Of a stretch of DNA of 64,000 bases, positions 35,209 through 44,581 are shown one piece after another. Each line of letters starts with the position of its first letter. Positions within the stretch are counted from its first letter, which is position 1. A program made the position numbers and the translations under genes. The notes under the pieces were generated by a model that had not been told where the DNA came from, made no database searches, and saw nothing but the letters and a program-made list of their open reading frames with translations. Origin of the DNA: an uncultured Desulfomicrobiaceae bacterium (lineage in GTDB: Bacteria; Desulfobacterota; Desulfovibrionia; Desulfovibrionales; Desulfomicrobiaceae); contig CALKRN010000006.1 in assembly GCA_937989665.1 (NCBI GenBank), positions 1 to 64,000 on the forward strand, written 5' to 3'.

Positions 35209-36309
35209 CTAATCGCCCATGGCCTTCTTGAAGAAATCTTTGACCCGATTCAGCGGGCGTTCTTCCTCCAGTTTCTCGAACTCCCGCAGCAGCTCTTCCT
35301 GACGCTTTGTCAGGGAAGTGGGGATGCGCACTTGTACCTCCACGAGGAGGTCTCCCCGGGGGCCTCCCCCAAGGCGCGGGATCCCCAGCCCTGGGATGCG
35401 CAGCACCTTGCCTGGTTGAGTGCCCTTGGGGATGTCCACTGTGATGGGGTCATCGAGGGTCGGGACTTCAATCTTGGCCCCCAAAATGGCCTGGACCACC
35501 GAGATTTCGGCACGCACCACCAGGTCCTGGCCTTGGCGGGAAAAGACCGGGTCCTCCTCCACGTAGATGACCACATAGAGGTCCCCATGCGGTCCACCGT
35601 TCTCCCCCGGCTCCCCTTCGCCCCGCAACCGCAGGCGGCTGCCACTATCGACGCCGGGAGGCACCCGGACCTTGAGGCTCTTGAACACCTGCATCGTGCC
35701 CCGGCCCCGGCACTTGGGACAGGGGTGGCTAATCACCACCCCTTCGCCGCGGCACACCGGGCACGGCACAGAAATGCGAAAAAATCCCTGGGATTGGGTA
35801 ATCTGGCCGGTCCCTCCGCAATGGCGGCAGGTTTCTGGTCCATGTCCCGGGGCAGCGCCGGAGCCATGGCACTCGTCACATATCTCTTGCTTCGGGATTT
35901 GGATCTCCACTTCCGCGCCTTTGGCCGCATCCCGCAACGCGATGGTGAGGTTGTAGCGCAGGTCTGCACCGCGGCGGGGCCGCCGCCGACTCGCCGCACT
36001 GAAGCCGAAAAACTCCCCAAAGATATCGCTAAACGCGCTGAACACGTCCTCCGCACTTTGGAAATGAGAGCCAAACCCCTGGCCATTGACCCCAGCATGA
36101 CCGAAGCGGTCGTACTGTGCCCGCTTTTCCGGATCACTAAGGACCTCATAGGCCTCGGCAGCCTCTTTAAACTTCTCCTCGGCTTCGGGGTCATCCGGAT
36201 TGCGATCCGGATGGTATTGGAAGGCCAGCTTGCGATAGGCGCTTTTGATCTCTTCCGCCGAGGCGCTGCGATCCACACCCAAGATGTCGTAATAATCTCG
36301 CTTGGCCAT
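35209..36309 (-). CDS. dnaJ: Co-chaperone DnaJ
   Basis: 366 residues. The J domain (1-70) contains YHPDRNPDD with the HPD tripeptide that triggers DnaK ATPase. A short Gly/Phe region follows, then the zinc domain with four CxxCxGxG-type repeats ([32 protein letters not shown]) at about 135-195 and the C-terminal peptide-binding part. Its start codon overlaps the rpoZ stop by one base. grpE is in the window at 60.4 kb; dnaK is not. Confidence 0.96.
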   Translation of the reverse strand: MAKRDYYDILGVDRSASAEEIKSAYRKLAFQYHPDRNPDDPEAEEKFKEAAEAYEVLSDPEKRAQYDRFGHAGVNGQGFGSHFQSAEDVFSAFSDIFGEFFGFSAASRRRPRRGADLRYNLTIALRDAAKGAEVEIQIPKQEICDECHGSGAAPGHGPETCRHCGGTGQITQSQGFFRISVPCPVCRGEGVVISHPCPKCRGRGTMQVFKSLKVRVPPGVDSGSRLRLRGEGEPGENGGPHGDLYVVIYVEEDPVFSRQGQDLVVRAEISVVQAILGAKIEVPTLDDPITVDIPKGTQPGKVLRIPGLGIPRLGGGPRGDLLVEVQVRIPTSLTKRQEELLREFEKLEEERPLNRVKDFFKKAMGD

Positions 36310-36539
36310 TAGGCATCCAGATCGTCCACGACAAATTTGAGCTCTTCAATGCGCTCCACATCTGGGAGCACCTTGCCTTCGGCGATCTCCCGCAGGGCAG
36401 TCACCACCTCTTTGTTTTTGGACTCGATGAGCGGCGGATAGCCCTCATGGTATTGCTTGACCCGCTTGATGGCCATCTGCACGATCAAGAAGCGGTTGTT
36501 GACCTTTTCCAAACAATCTTCCACGGTAATTCTCGCCAT
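36309..36539 (-). CDS. rpoZ: RNA polymerase omega subunit
   Basis: 76 residues. [20 protein letters not shown] and [12 protein letters not shown] are the conserved omega blocks. The ATG at 36539 follows AGGAGGGAA; an earlier ATG at 36557 lies in the leader and was rejected. Omega helps assemble beta-prime and is part of the ppGpp site in proteobacteria. It shares one base with dnaJ (TAATG). Confidence 0.92.
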   Translation of the reverse strand: MARITVEDCLEKVNNRFLIVQMAIKRVKQYHEGYPPLIESKNKEVVTALREIAEGKVLPDVERIEELKFVVDDLDA

Positions 36540-36690
36540 GTTCCCTCCTATATCCACAACCCGACGCCCAAATTCCTCGGTACGTCAAAAGTATGCTTTG
36601 CTAGGATGAGGAGCGAAGGGCTGTCAACGGCCCGGCATGGCCCTCTCCTTAAGACACGCGCTCGTTCTGTCAAACCAACGAGGGGAAACC

Positions 36691-37452
36691 ATGGCCCAAT
36701 GGGGGAAACTTCGCTTTGCGCAAGAACGCTGTCTTCGTCTCGCGGGGAAGGTCATGCAAGGGCTTGGCATGACTCATCCTGGTGCCCGCATTGGCATCGC
36801 CGCCTCAGGAGGGGTCGATAGCTGGGTCCTTCTCCAGGTCTTGGTCCTACGCCAGCGCATTCTTCCCTTCCCGGTGGAACTTTTCATCCTCCACCTCAAT
36901 CCAGGCTTTGACCCGACCAACCACGCCCCCATCCTCGCCTGGGCACGGGAGCGGGGCATGGCTGCCCATGTGGAGGTCACCGACTTCGGTCCACGGGCCC
37001 ACTCGGCAGAAAATCGAGAAAAATCCCCCTGTTTCTACTGTGCGCATCTGCGCCGCAAACGGCTTTTTGACCTGTGCCGGCACTACGGCCTCACCCACCT
37101 GGCCATGGGACACACCGCCGATGACCTCACTGCCACCTTTTTTCTCAACCTTGTGCAAACGGGCAAAGTCGCGGGCTTAGCCCCCAAGGAACCTTTTTTT
37201 GGGGGCCGCCTTACCCTCATCCGCCCCCTCATCGCCGTGGAAAAAGCCCTCATCCGCCAAGCCGCCCGCCAATGGCAGCTCCCCGTATGGGAAAATCCCT
37301 GCCCCTCCAAAGACACCACCGCCCGCAGCCAGATGCTCAAGGCAGTGCAAGTCCTCTGTGCCGGCGATCAGCGCCGCCGCACCAACATCACCCGTGGGCT
37401 GCTTCGCTGGCAGCTTGGCGAAACCATGCGCCTGCAGCCGCCAATCTCCTGA
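36691..37452 (+). CDS. TtcA-like tRNA 2-thiolation PP-loop protein
   Basis: 253 residues. The PP-loop ATP site is IAASGGVDSWVLL (~residue 36). CFYC (~112) and the single cysteine in NPCPSKDTT (~207) correspond to the three cysteines that hold the Fe-S cluster in TtcA, which thiolates C32 of tRNA. E. coli TtcA has PCNLCG at the second site, so the downstream context differs here. The ATG follows GAGGGG. It lies just upstream of the flagellar operon and is divergent from rpoZ. Confidence 0.8.
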   Translation: MAQWGKLRFAQERCLRLAGKVMQGLGMTHPGARIGIAASGGVDSWVLLQVLVLRQRILPFPVELFILHLNPGFDPTNHAPILAWARERGMAAHVEVTDFGPRAHSAENREKSPCFYCAHLRRKRLFDLCRHYGLTHLAMGHTADDLTATFFLNLVQTGKVAGLAPKEPFFGGRLTLIRPLIAVEKALIRQAARQWQLPVWENPCPSKDTTARSQMLKAVQVLCAGDQRRRTNITRGLLRWQLGETMRLQPPIS

Positions 37453-37495
37453 CAGGGCAGCGTCCGCGGGGCAGGACGGGCAAAGCCATACGCCA

Positions 37496-37512
37496 CTGGC
37501 AACGTCCTTGCG
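37496..37512 (+). promoter_or_regulatory. Sigma-54 (RpoN) promoter candidate, distal
   Basis: CTGGCAACGTCCTTGCG keeps GG and GC exactly 12 bases apart and fits the -24/-12 consensus except at the sixth position. The predicted transcript start is near 37524, giving fliR a ~65-base leader. Confidence 0.65.
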
Positions 37513-37561
37513 ATGTAGGCCCGCACCCTTAACCGAGTACTCGGACAAAACCATTCGCCAA

Positions 37562-37578
37562 TTGGCAGCGTTCTTGCT
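37562..37578 (+). promoter_or_regulatory. Sigma-54 (RpoN) promoter candidate, proximal
   Basis: TTGGCAGCGTTCTTGCT also has the GG-N10-GC spacing and matches most of the consensus. The predicted transcript start (~37589) is at the fliR ATG, which would give an almost leaderless mRNA. It may be a second promoter or an RpoN-binding regulatory site. Confidence 0.55.
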
Positions 37579-37589
37579 TTCCCTCGGGC

Positions 37590-38369
37590 ATGGAACTCTT
37601 TCCCTTGGATGCCCCCTTGTTTCTCGGCTTTCTCTTTGCCCTTATGCGGGTCAGTGTCCTGCTCTTTCTTTTGCCGTTCTTTGGCGGCCAGGGGCTACCC
37701 TCCCCGGCGAAGGCCGCCCTGTGTCTTGTGCTCACGGCCGCCCTCTGGCCGCGGCTTCCCAACTATGGCGGGACCCTCCCGGCCCATCCCTTTGCCCTGG
37801 CCCTTATTCTGCTGGGCGAGCTCCTCCTCGGCCTCATTCTCGCCCTTGTGGTGCGCATCATCTTTGCCGCCATCCAAACGGGCGGTCAGATTATTGGCTT
37901 CCAAATGGGGTTTACAATGGTGAGCGCCATCGACCCGGAATCCGGCACTACCGAAGACGTCACGGCACATTTTCTCTACATGACTGCAAGCCTCATCTTC
38001 CTGGCCATGAACGGTCATCTTGTCCTTCTCTCCGGGTTAATGACCAGTTTTGAACACCTCCCTCCAGGGGCCATTGTCCTCACCCCGGCCTTGGCCACCA
38101 ACCTCTTCCAAATCACCGCAGGTCTTTTCACTGCTGCAGTACAAATCGCTGCCCCAGTCTTAACCGCGTTACTCCTCGTGGACCTTGCCCTGGCCCTGGT
38201 ATCTCGGGCCTCGCCGCAGATGAACGTCCTTGTCATGGGTTTTCCCATCAAAATCGGCGTCGGCTTTGCCTTTCTCGTCCTTCTCTTGGAACTCATGTAC
38301 CTCGCCATGGATGGCTTTGTGGCCTCTCTCCCTACGACTGTAACCCGCCTCATGGGGCTGATGCGTTAA
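37590..38369 (+). CDS. fliR: Flagellar export apparatus protein FliR
   Basis: 259 residues, strongly hydrophobic with about six membrane segments. PFFGGQGLPSPAKAALCL, LLGELLLGLILALVVRIIFA and MGFTMVSAIDPE match FliR, part of the FliPQR export gate in the flagellar type III secretion system. No strong ribosome-binding site precedes the ATG. It starts the flagellar gene run, three bases before flhB. Confidence 0.93.
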   Translation: MELFPLDAPLFLGFLFALMRVSVLLFLLPFFGGQGLPSPAKAALCLVLTAALWPRLPNYGGTLPAHPFALALILLGELLLGLILALVVRIIFAAIQTGGQIIGFQMGFTMVSAIDPESGTTEDVTAHFLYMTASLIFLAMNGHLVLLSGLMTSFEHLPPGAIVLTPALATNLFQITAGLFTAAVQIAAPVLTALLLVDLALALVSRASPQMNVLVMGFPIKIGVGFAFLVLLLELMYLAMDGFVASLPTTVTRLMGLMR

Positions 38370-38372
38370 GGT

Positions 38373-39446
38373 ATGGCCCAGCGTGACCCGAGCCGCACAG
38401 AAGCCGCCACCCCCAAGCGACGCCGCAAGGTCCGCTCCGAAGGGAATGTCCCCAAAAGCCAAGAACTCCCCAAATCCATTACCTTGCTAGCAGGACTCGT
38501 GGCCGTACAGGCCAGTATCCATTTCCTCCATCAGGAAATGGCCGAGCTGATGCGGTGGTTCTTGTCCGAAGGACTACGCGTTGAGCTTACCAACGCCTCG
38601 GTCCAAAGCCTTTTTAGCCACTGCCTAAGCCGCACGGCCCTCATGGTGGCCCCGATCTTACTCATCGTCTCTGCCGCCGCTTACCTCACCTTACGGCTCC
38701 AGGTGGGCCAGCTGTGGGCGCCGAAGGTCCTCAAACCCAAGCTCCAGGTCTTCAACCTGGTCGATGGCCTCAAGCGCGTGCTTGTCAGCAAACAAACCGT
38801 GGTGCGCCTGGCCAAAAGCGCCCTCATGGCCGCCGCTGTGGCCATAGGGCCATATCTCGTCTTACGCCGGGCCTTTGGCGAGGTCCTCCCCTTGGCCTAT
38901 CAAACCCCGGAGGCCATCACCGCCTATATTTTGAGCACCGGCGCCGACATGTTCCACTACGCCCTCGTCCCCATGCTCGCCATCGGTATTGCCGACCTCC
39001 TCTACACCCGCTGGGACTACGAGGAGAACATCAAAATGACGAAACACGAGGTCAAAGACGAGCGCAAACAAGCCGAAGGCGACCCCGTCATCAAGAGCAA
39101 ACAGCGCCAGAAGATGTTGGCGGTGATGAAGCAGCGCATGATGCAGGAGGTCCCCAAGGCCGATGTCGTGGTCACCAACCCCACCCACCTGGCCGTGGCC
39201 CTGCGCTATGACCCCACGGAGGCGCCAGCACCCATCGTCGTGGCCAAGGGCGCTGGTGCCCTTGCCGAGCGCATCCGGGAGATCGCCCGTGCCCACGGCG
39301 TACCCATTCGCGAAAACAAACCCCTGGCACGTGCCTTGTATAAGAGCGTAGAGCTCGGCCAGACCATTCCCGAAGACCTCTACCAGGCGGTGGCGGCCTT
39401 GCTGGCCCAAATCTACAAGATCCGACCGCGCCGCAACGCGCCCTAA
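38373..39446 (+). CDS. flhB: Flagellar export switch protein FlhB
   Basis: 357 residues. A charged N-terminus (RDPSRTEAATPKRRRKVRSE) and four membrane segments precede the cytoplasmic tail with the autocleavage motif NPTHLAVAL (~residue 268), where the chain splits between N and P to switch export from hook to filament. It follows fliR by 3 bases and precedes flhA by 21. Confidence 0.96.
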   Translation: MAQRDPSRTEAATPKRRRKVRSEGNVPKSQELPKSITLLAGLVAVQASIHFLHQEMAELMRWFLSEGLRVELTNASVQSLFSHCLSRTALMVAPILLIVSAAAYLTLRLQVGQLWAPKVLKPKLQVFNLVDGLKRVLVSKQTVVRLAKSALMAAAVAIGPYLVLRRAFGEVLPLAYQTPEAITAYILSTGADMFHYALVPMLAIGIADLLYTRWDYEENIKMTKHEVKDERKQAEGDPVIKSKQRQKMLAVMKQRMMQEVPKADVVVTNPTHLAVALRYDPTEAPAPIVVAKGAGALAERIREIARAHGVPIRENKPLARALYKSVELGQTIPEDLYQAVAALLAQIYKIRPRRNAP

Positions 39447-39467
39447 CGCCGGAGGGATGTCAGAAAA

Positions 39468-41561
39468 ATGGCGACCAGGACCCTTTCCTTCGACATCGAC
39501 TACAGCCGTTTTACCCGCCAGGGAGACGTCCTCCTTGCCGGCGGGGTGGTCCTCATCCTGTTCGTCATGCTCATTCCCCTGCCCACAGTCCTCCTAGACA
39601 TGCTCCTGGCCTTCTCCATTTCTTTTGCCTTGGTGATCCTCATCACCTCCATGTTCATGCGCTCGCCGCTGGAGTTTTCCGTCTTCCCCACGGTCCTCCT
39701 CGTGACTACCCTCCTGCGCCTGGCCCTCAATGTCGCCTCCACCCGCCTCATCCTGCTCCATGGCGACGAAGGCACCCAAGCCGCAGGCAAAGTCATCCAA
39801 ACCTTCGGTGAGTTTGTCGTAGGCGGAAACTATGCCATTGGCATCGTCATCTTTCTCATCCTCTTTATCCTCAACAAGGTGGTCATCGTCACCGGCACCA
39901 CCCGCATCGCCGAGGTGGCGGCCCGCTTTACCCTAGACGCCATGCCGGGCAAGCAGATGGCCATTGAAGCAGACCTCAATGCCGGCCTCATCGACGAACA
40001 GGAGGCGACCCGCCAGCGCGAAAACCTCCGCCGCGAGGCCGACTTCTACGGTGCCATGGATGGTGCGGGCAAATTTGTTTCCGGAGACGTCACGGCGGGC
40101 ATGTTCATCACCCTCGTGAACATTGTCGGCGGATTCTTCATTGGCGTCTTCCAAAAGAACATGGACTGGATGGAGGCAGCGCGCACCTACACCCTGCTTA
40201 CCATTGGCGATGGCCTTGTCTCCACCATCCCTTCGCTCATCATCTCCACCTCCGCTGGCATCATCGTCAGCCGCGCCGCTGCCGAAGCCAAAATGGGAGA
40301 GGAAATCATCGGCCAGCTCACCAACCATCCCCGCGCCCTGCGCCTCGTGGCTGGTGTCCTCGCCCTTTTTGCCCTCGTGCCAGGCATGCCGACCCTGGCC
40401 TTTACTACCCTGGCCGGGCTCCTCTTTGTCCTGGCGCGCTCCATTGCTCGCATCCAAGCCGAGACCCCACGCACCGCGAAAACCGCCAAAGGCAAGGGCA
40501 CGGCCCCAGCCCCGGACAGCCCGGAAGAGGCCATGAACTTGTTGCCTTTGGACATCATGGAACTGGAAGTGGGGTATGGCCTCATTCCGCTGGTGGACGA
40601 AGAGCAAAATGGGACGCTCCTTTCGCGCATCCGCTCTATCCGCCGCCAATTTGCCCTGGACATGGGCGTCGTTGTCCCGGCCCTCCACCTGCGCGACAAC
40701 CTCCAGCTCAAGCCGGGCGAATATAGTGTACTAATCAAGGGCAACCGCGTTGCAGGGGCGGAAATCCTCATCGACCACTACCTGGCCATGGACCCCGGCG
40801 ATGCCAAGCACAAAATCAAAGGCGTGGAGACCCTGGAGCCAGCCTTCAATCTCCCCGCCCTGTGGATCCCGGAGGCCCAAAAAGAGGAAGCCATCCTCGC
40901 TGGCTATACAGTGGTGGACCCGGCCACGGTCATCGCCACCCACCTCACCGAGGTCTTCCGCCGCAACCTCCACGAGTTCCTGGGGCGCCAAGAAGTGCAA
41001 TCCCTCCTCGACAACCTCGCCAAACAAGCGCCCAAGGCCGTGGAAGAGCTCGTGCCCACCATCCTGCCGCTGGGTACGGTGCAAAAGGTCTTGCAAAACC
41101 TCGTGCGCGAAGGCGTCTCCATCCGCGATCTGCTCACCATTGTGGAGACCCTCGCCGACTATGGCACCATGATCAAAGACCCTGACCAGCTCACCGAGTA
41201 CGTACGCCAGCGCATGGCCCGCACCGTGGTCAAGCCCTATCTCGGCGGTGGCAAGACCCTCCCCATCATCACCCTCAGCCCAGAGCTGGAGTCCACCTTC
41301 CAGCAAAGCATCCAGCGCACCGAGTCCGGCAGCTATCTCGCCATGGAGCCAGGCCTTGCCCACCGCATGATCCAGGCCATCAGCAAGGCCATGGAAAAAG
41401 GCATGGTGGCCGAGGGCCAGACCGTGCTCCTTGTTTCGCCGCCGGTGCGCCTCCACATGGCCCAGCTTTTGTCTCGGTTTTTGCCTACCGTGCCGGTTGT
41501 CTCCCAAGCGGAGATCCCTCCGGATGTGCGTCTCGAATCCGTAGGCGTGGTGGAGGTCTAG
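39468..41561 (+). CDS. flhA: Flagellar export protein FlhA
   Basis: 697 residues. About eight N-terminal membrane segments include the family signature region TTLLRLALNVASTRLILLHG. The conserved cytoplasmic FHIPEP-type loop has MPGKQMAIEADLNAGLIDEQ. The large C-terminal domain (~350-697) binds chaperone-substrate complexes (VVKPYLGGGKTLPIITLSPE). It forms the nonameric ring of the export gate. The ATG follows GGAGG. Confidence 0.97.
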   Translation: MATRTLSFDIDYSRFTRQGDVLLAGGVVLILFVMLIPLPTVLLDMLLAFSISFALVILITSMFMRSPLEFSVFPTVLLVTTLLRLALNVASTRLILLHGDEGTQAAGKVIQTFGEFVVGGNYAIGIVIFLILFILNKVVIVTGTTRIAEVAARFTLDAMPGKQMAIEADLNAGLIDEQEATRQRENLRREADFYGAMDGAGKFVSGDVTAGMFITLVNIVGGFFIGVFQKNMDWMEAARTYTLLTIGDGLVSTIPSLIISTSAGIIVSRAAAEAKMGEEIIGQLTNHPRALRLVAGVLALFALVPGMPTLAFTTLAGLLFVLARSIARIQAETPRTAKTAKGKGTAPAPDSPEEAMNLLPLDIMELEVGYGLIPLVDEEQNGTLLSRIRSIRRQFALDMGVVVPALHLRDNLQLKPGEYSVLIKGNRVAGAEILIDHYLAMDPGDAKHKIKGVETLEPAFNLPALWIPEAQKEEAILAGYTVVDPATVIATHLTEVFRRNLHEFLGRQEVQSLLDNLAKQAPKAVEELVPTILPLGTVQKVLQNLVREGVSIRDLLTIVETLADYGTMIKDPDQLTEYVRQRMARTVVKPYLGGGKTLPIITLSPELESTFQQSIQRTESGSYLAMEPGLAHRMIQAISKAMEKGMVAEGQTVLLVSPPVRLHMAQLLSRFLPTVPVVSQAEIPPDVRLESVGVVEV

Positions 41562-41564
41562 GCA

Positions 41565-42641
41565 ATGCAAGTGAAGACCTATGTGGGACGCAGCGCCACG
41601 GAGATTATGGCGCGCATCAAAAGCGAGCTCGGGCCAGATGCCATTATCCTCGGCACCCACACCCGCACTATCGACGGCACGACTCAGGTGGAAATCCTGG
41701 CGGCCCGGGAGACACCACTGCCAAGTGGAGAAACACCCTTGCCGACCACCAACCAGCCGTCTGCCAGCAGCCCGCTTGATCCACTCGTGGGAGCACCGAC
41801 CTCGCCGTCCACTGACCCTACCGCCAGCTTGCTGCGCGAGTGGGAACTCCTGCGCCGCCACCTCATGGCGGCCCTCAAGCCTGGTCTCGATACGGCGGGG
41901 CTTTCCCCCCAGCAGCGTCTGCTTCTTGACACCCTCGAGCGGGAAAACGTGGAGGACACGGTGCGCCTCGCCCTGGCCGAACGCTTTCGTGCCGAGCCTT
42001 CTGTGGCGATGTTGCCCCTCCTCGAAGGGCTCACTCCAGTACGCCCGTGGACCCCAACGACCTGGCCCGGCCGCGTCCACCTCTTTGCCGGCCCCTCTGG
42101 GGGTGGGGCGAGCACCGTGGCCTTACGGCTGGCCTTGCACGTCAAACGGGCTCAACCCAAACTGCGCCTCATCTTGGTTCACGGCGCGGCCAACCAAAGC
42201 CGCTTTATGTTGCGCCACTACGCCGAGCTCTCTGGCCTGACCTTCCGCGACGCCCACCTCGACGGCTGGCCAACCCCCGAGGAGTTTGACCTCTGCCTAG
42301 TGGATGCCCCCGTAACGGCCCTCGGGTCCATACCCCAACCCTTGCGGCACGAAACCTTCGTGCACGCCATTATGCCAGCCCTTTTGTCCACTGCCCACAC
42401 CCAACGCTTCCTCGACCGCGTTCAGGGACCGCATCTGGCCAGTATCATCTGGACGAAGCTCGACGAAGCTTGTAGCTTTGGCCAAATCGTCAATCAGGCA
42501 GTGCGTACGAACTTGCCCGTATCCCTAATTTCTATGGGAGGGGAACTGAAAAATACCCTCGCTAGCCCCTCGGCCCGAGACCTTTGGCGCCTGATACTGC
42601 GCCACCAATTGCCGCACCCCAACCTGGCTTTCGCCACGTAA
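41565..42641 (+). CDS. flhF: FlhF-like flagellar placement protein with degenerate GTPase site
   Basis: 358 residues. The N-terminus QVKTYVGRSATEIMARIKSE and its place between flhA and flhG identify FlhF, the SRP-type GTPase that sets flagellar position. The nucleotide site is damaged: the P-loop reads GPSGGGASTV, with alanine in place of the essential lysine, and the G3 motif DTAGRS is replaced by DAPVTA. The G2 region DTYR is HGAANQSR. The G4-like TKLDE is kept. The middle (~60-90) is a proline/serine-rich linker. It may act as a nucleotide-independent scaffold, or bind GTP weakly. The frame is intact and GC-rich like its neighbours, so it is not a decaying gene. Confidence 0.85.
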   Translation: MQVKTYVGRSATEIMARIKSELGPDAIILGTHTRTIDGTTQVEILAARETPLPSGETPLPTTNQPSASSPLDPLVGAPTSPSTDPTASLLREWELLRRHLMAALKPGLDTAGLSPQQRLLLDTLERENVEDTVRLALAERFRAEPSVAMLPLLEGLTPVRPWTPTTWPGRVHLFAGPSGGGASTVALRLALHVKRAQPKLRLILVHGAANQSRFMLRHYAELSGLTFRDAHLDGWPTPEEFDLCLVDAPVTALGSIPQPLRHETFVHAIMPALLSTAHTQRFLDRVQGPHLASIIWTKLDEACSFGQIVNQAVRTNLPVSLISMGGELKNTLASPSARDLWRLILRHQLPHPNLAFAT

Positions 42642-42646
42642 ACGCC

Positions 42647-43462
42647 ATGACATCATCTGTTCCCCTGGTATGTTCCTTGACCTCTGGTAAAGGCGGCGTG
42701 GGCAAGACCAACCTCGCCGTCAACCTCGCTGTTCAGCTCGCCCAATTGGGAAAGCGTTGCGTCCTCCTCGATGCCGACCTTGGTCTCGCCAATGTGGACG
42801 TTCTCTTGGGCATTGCCCCGGAGCGCAACCTTGGCCACCTGCTCCAAGGGATGGCCGTGGCCGACGTTCTCTGCCCTTCAGGCTACGGCTTCTCTATCCT
42901 ACCGGCCACCAGCGGTGGGACCGAACTTACGGCCCTCTCCACAGGCCAAAAACTAGAACTCTTAGAGGCCCTCGACGGCCTTGAAGACCAGCTGGACGTC
43001 CTTTTGGTGGATACCGGTGCCGGTGTGGGCGACACCGTGCTCTATTTCAATGTCGCGGCTCAAGAGCGCATCCTTGTCCTTACCCCAGAGCCCACCTCGC
43101 TGACGGATGCCTATGCCCTCATCAAGGTCCTGCGGCAGCGCCATGGCGTGGACCGCTTTCATGTCATCGTCAACATGACCAGCACTGCGCGCGAGGGCAA
43201 AGCCGTTTTCTCCCGCCTCGTGGGGGCCTGCGATCACTTTCTTGGGGGCATCGCCCTCAACCTCCTTGGCGTCGTTCCCCAAGACCCGCTCGTGCGGCAG
43301 GCCGTAACCGCCCAAATACCTTTCTGTGCCCACACCCCTCACAGTCCCGCAGCGACAGCGGTGGCGCAGATCGCCCAGTCCGTGGTCAGTTGGAGGCCCC
43401 AGGAGCACGCCGATGGCAACATCAAGTTCTTCTGGAAAAGACTGCTTTTTGCCGGCGCCTAA
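42647..43462 (+). CDS. flhG: MinD-like ATPase FlhG (FleN), flagellar number regulator
   Basis: 271 residues from the ATG at 42647. The deviant Walker A SGKGGVGKTN (~13), DADLGLANVD, and VDTGAG define the ParA/MinD family; the C-terminal end is rich in basic residues (FFWKRLLF) and could be amphipathic for membrane contact. FlhG limits flagellar number and works with FlhF. Here its ATPase site is intact while that of its FlhF partner is not. It overlaps fliA by 50 bases. Confidence 0.92.
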   Translation: MTSSVPLVCSLTSGKGGVGKTNLAVNLAVQLAQLGKRCVLLDADLGLANVDVLLGIAPERNLGHLLQGMAVADVLCPSGYGFSILPATSGGTELTALSTGQKLELLEALDGLEDQLDVLLVDTGAGVGDTVLYFNVAAQERILVLTPEPTSLTDAYALIKVLRQRHGVDRFHVIVNMTSTAREGKAVFSRLVGACDHFLGGIALNLLGVVPQDPLVRQAVTAQIPFCAHTPHSPAATAVAQIAQSVVSWRPQEHADGNIKFFWKRLLFAGA

Positions 43463-44174
43463 CGGAAGAGGAAAAGCCCTGTCGCAGGCCGAAAAAGACC
43501 AGCTTGCCCGTCAGTTCGCGCCGCGCATCAAGGCCATTGCCCTTCACCTCAAGGCCCGCCTCCCGGCCCATGTGGAGCTCCAGGACCTCATCTCCAGCGG
43601 CGCCCTCGGTCTTATGGAGGCCATGGACAAATTTGACCCAAGCCGCGGGGTGCGGTTCGAGTCCTTTGCCGAAACACGTATCCGCGGGGCTATGCTCGAT
43701 GAACTACGTGGCATGGACTGGTATTCCCGAGGGCTGCGCCATCGTATCAAGCAACTCCAATCCGCCATGGTGGAGTACGAACGCCACCACGGCCACACCC
43801 CCAGCCGGGCGGAGCTCTGCACGCTCTGCCACATGCCAGAAGGAGATTTGGAATCGGCTTTGGAAGCCCTTGAAGCCCAGGTGGTCCTCAGTTTAGAGGC
43901 CATTCAAGAGACCTGCTCTGGCACGCCTCCTGAGGGCACCCCTTCTCCTGAAGCGCAGGTGGCTCGCCAAGAGCTCATTGACAAGCTCGCCGACCTCGTC
44001 GATAAGCTGACGCACAAGGAAAAGATGGTCCTCGGCCTCTACTACGTGGAGGAGCTTAACATGAAAGAAATCGCCCAGGTGCTCGACATCACCGAAGGGC
44101 GGGTCTCTCAACTCCACGCCCAGGCCGCACGCAAACTCAAACAGTGGTTTCTCCAAAGCCACGGAACCTTCTGA
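43413..44174 (+). CDS. fliA: Flagellar sigma factor FliA (sigma-28)
   Basis: 253 residues. Region 2 is in LQDLISSGALGLMEAMDKFD and FESFAETRIRGAMLDELRGM; region 3 follows, and region 4 has LTHKEKMVLGLYYVEELNMK with the helix EIAQVLDITEGRVSQLHAQA. It directs transcription of late flagellar genes. The ATG at 43413 follows AGGAG and lies inside the flhG end (50-base overlap), which suggests coupled translation. No anti-sigma FlgM is in the window. Confidence 0.95.
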   Translation: MATSSSSGKDCFLPAPNGRGKALSQAEKDQLARQFAPRIKAIALHLKARLPAHVELQDLISSGALGLMEAMDKFDPSRGVRFESFAETRIRGAMLDELRGMDWYSRGLRHRIKQLQSAMVEYERHHGHTPSRAELCTLCHMPEGDLESALEALEAQVVLSLEAIQETCSGTPPEGTPSPEAQVARQELIDKLADLVDKLTHKEKMVLGLYYVEELNMKEIAQVLDITEGRVSQLHAQAARKLKQWFLQSHGTF

Positions 44175-44195
44175 CTGCAGACTACGGAGGCGTTC

Positions 44196-44576
44196 ATGCC
44201 GGTCAACACCAACATGCGGGTGCTCATTGTCGACGATTTTTCCACCATGCGCCGCATTATCAAGAATATCCTCCGCCAACTGGGCTTCAACAATATCGTT
44301 GAGGCGGACGATGGCACCACGGCATGGGAAATCCTCAACAAAGACCAGATCGACTTCATCATCTCGGACTGGAACATGCCCAATATGACTGGCATCGAGC
44401 TTCTTCGCAAGGTTCGCGCCAGCGAAGAATTTGCCGACATCCCCTTTCTCATGGTGACCGCTGAAGCGCAGCAAGAAAACATCATCGAAGCTGTCCAGGC
44501 TAAAGTTTCTAATTACATCGTCAAACCCTTCACTGCAGAGACGTTGCAGCAGAAGATCAACAAAATCTTTGAATAG
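44196..44576 (+). CDS. cheY: Chemotaxis response regulator CheY
   Basis: 126 residues, a stand-alone receiver domain. MRVLIVDDFSTMRRIIKNIL holds the acidic pocket; the phospho-aspartate is in IISDWNMPNMTG (~residue 58); the switch threonine is in LMVTAEA and the lysine in NYIVKPF. Phosphorylated CheY binds the flagellar motor switch. The position after fliA matches other polar-flagellate operons. Confidence 0.95.
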   Translation: MPVNTNMRVLIVDDFSTMRRIIKNILRQLGFNNIVEADDGTTAWEILNKDQIDFIISDWNMPNMTGIELLRKVRASEEFADIPFLMVTAEAQQENIIEAVQAKVSNYIVKPFTAETLQQKINKIFE

Positions 44577-44581
44577 CCCAC

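Noticed and set aside
40731-42080. 449-codon frame antisense to flhA and flhF
   Set aside because: Spans two real genes on the other strand and has no recognisable motif or start signal.
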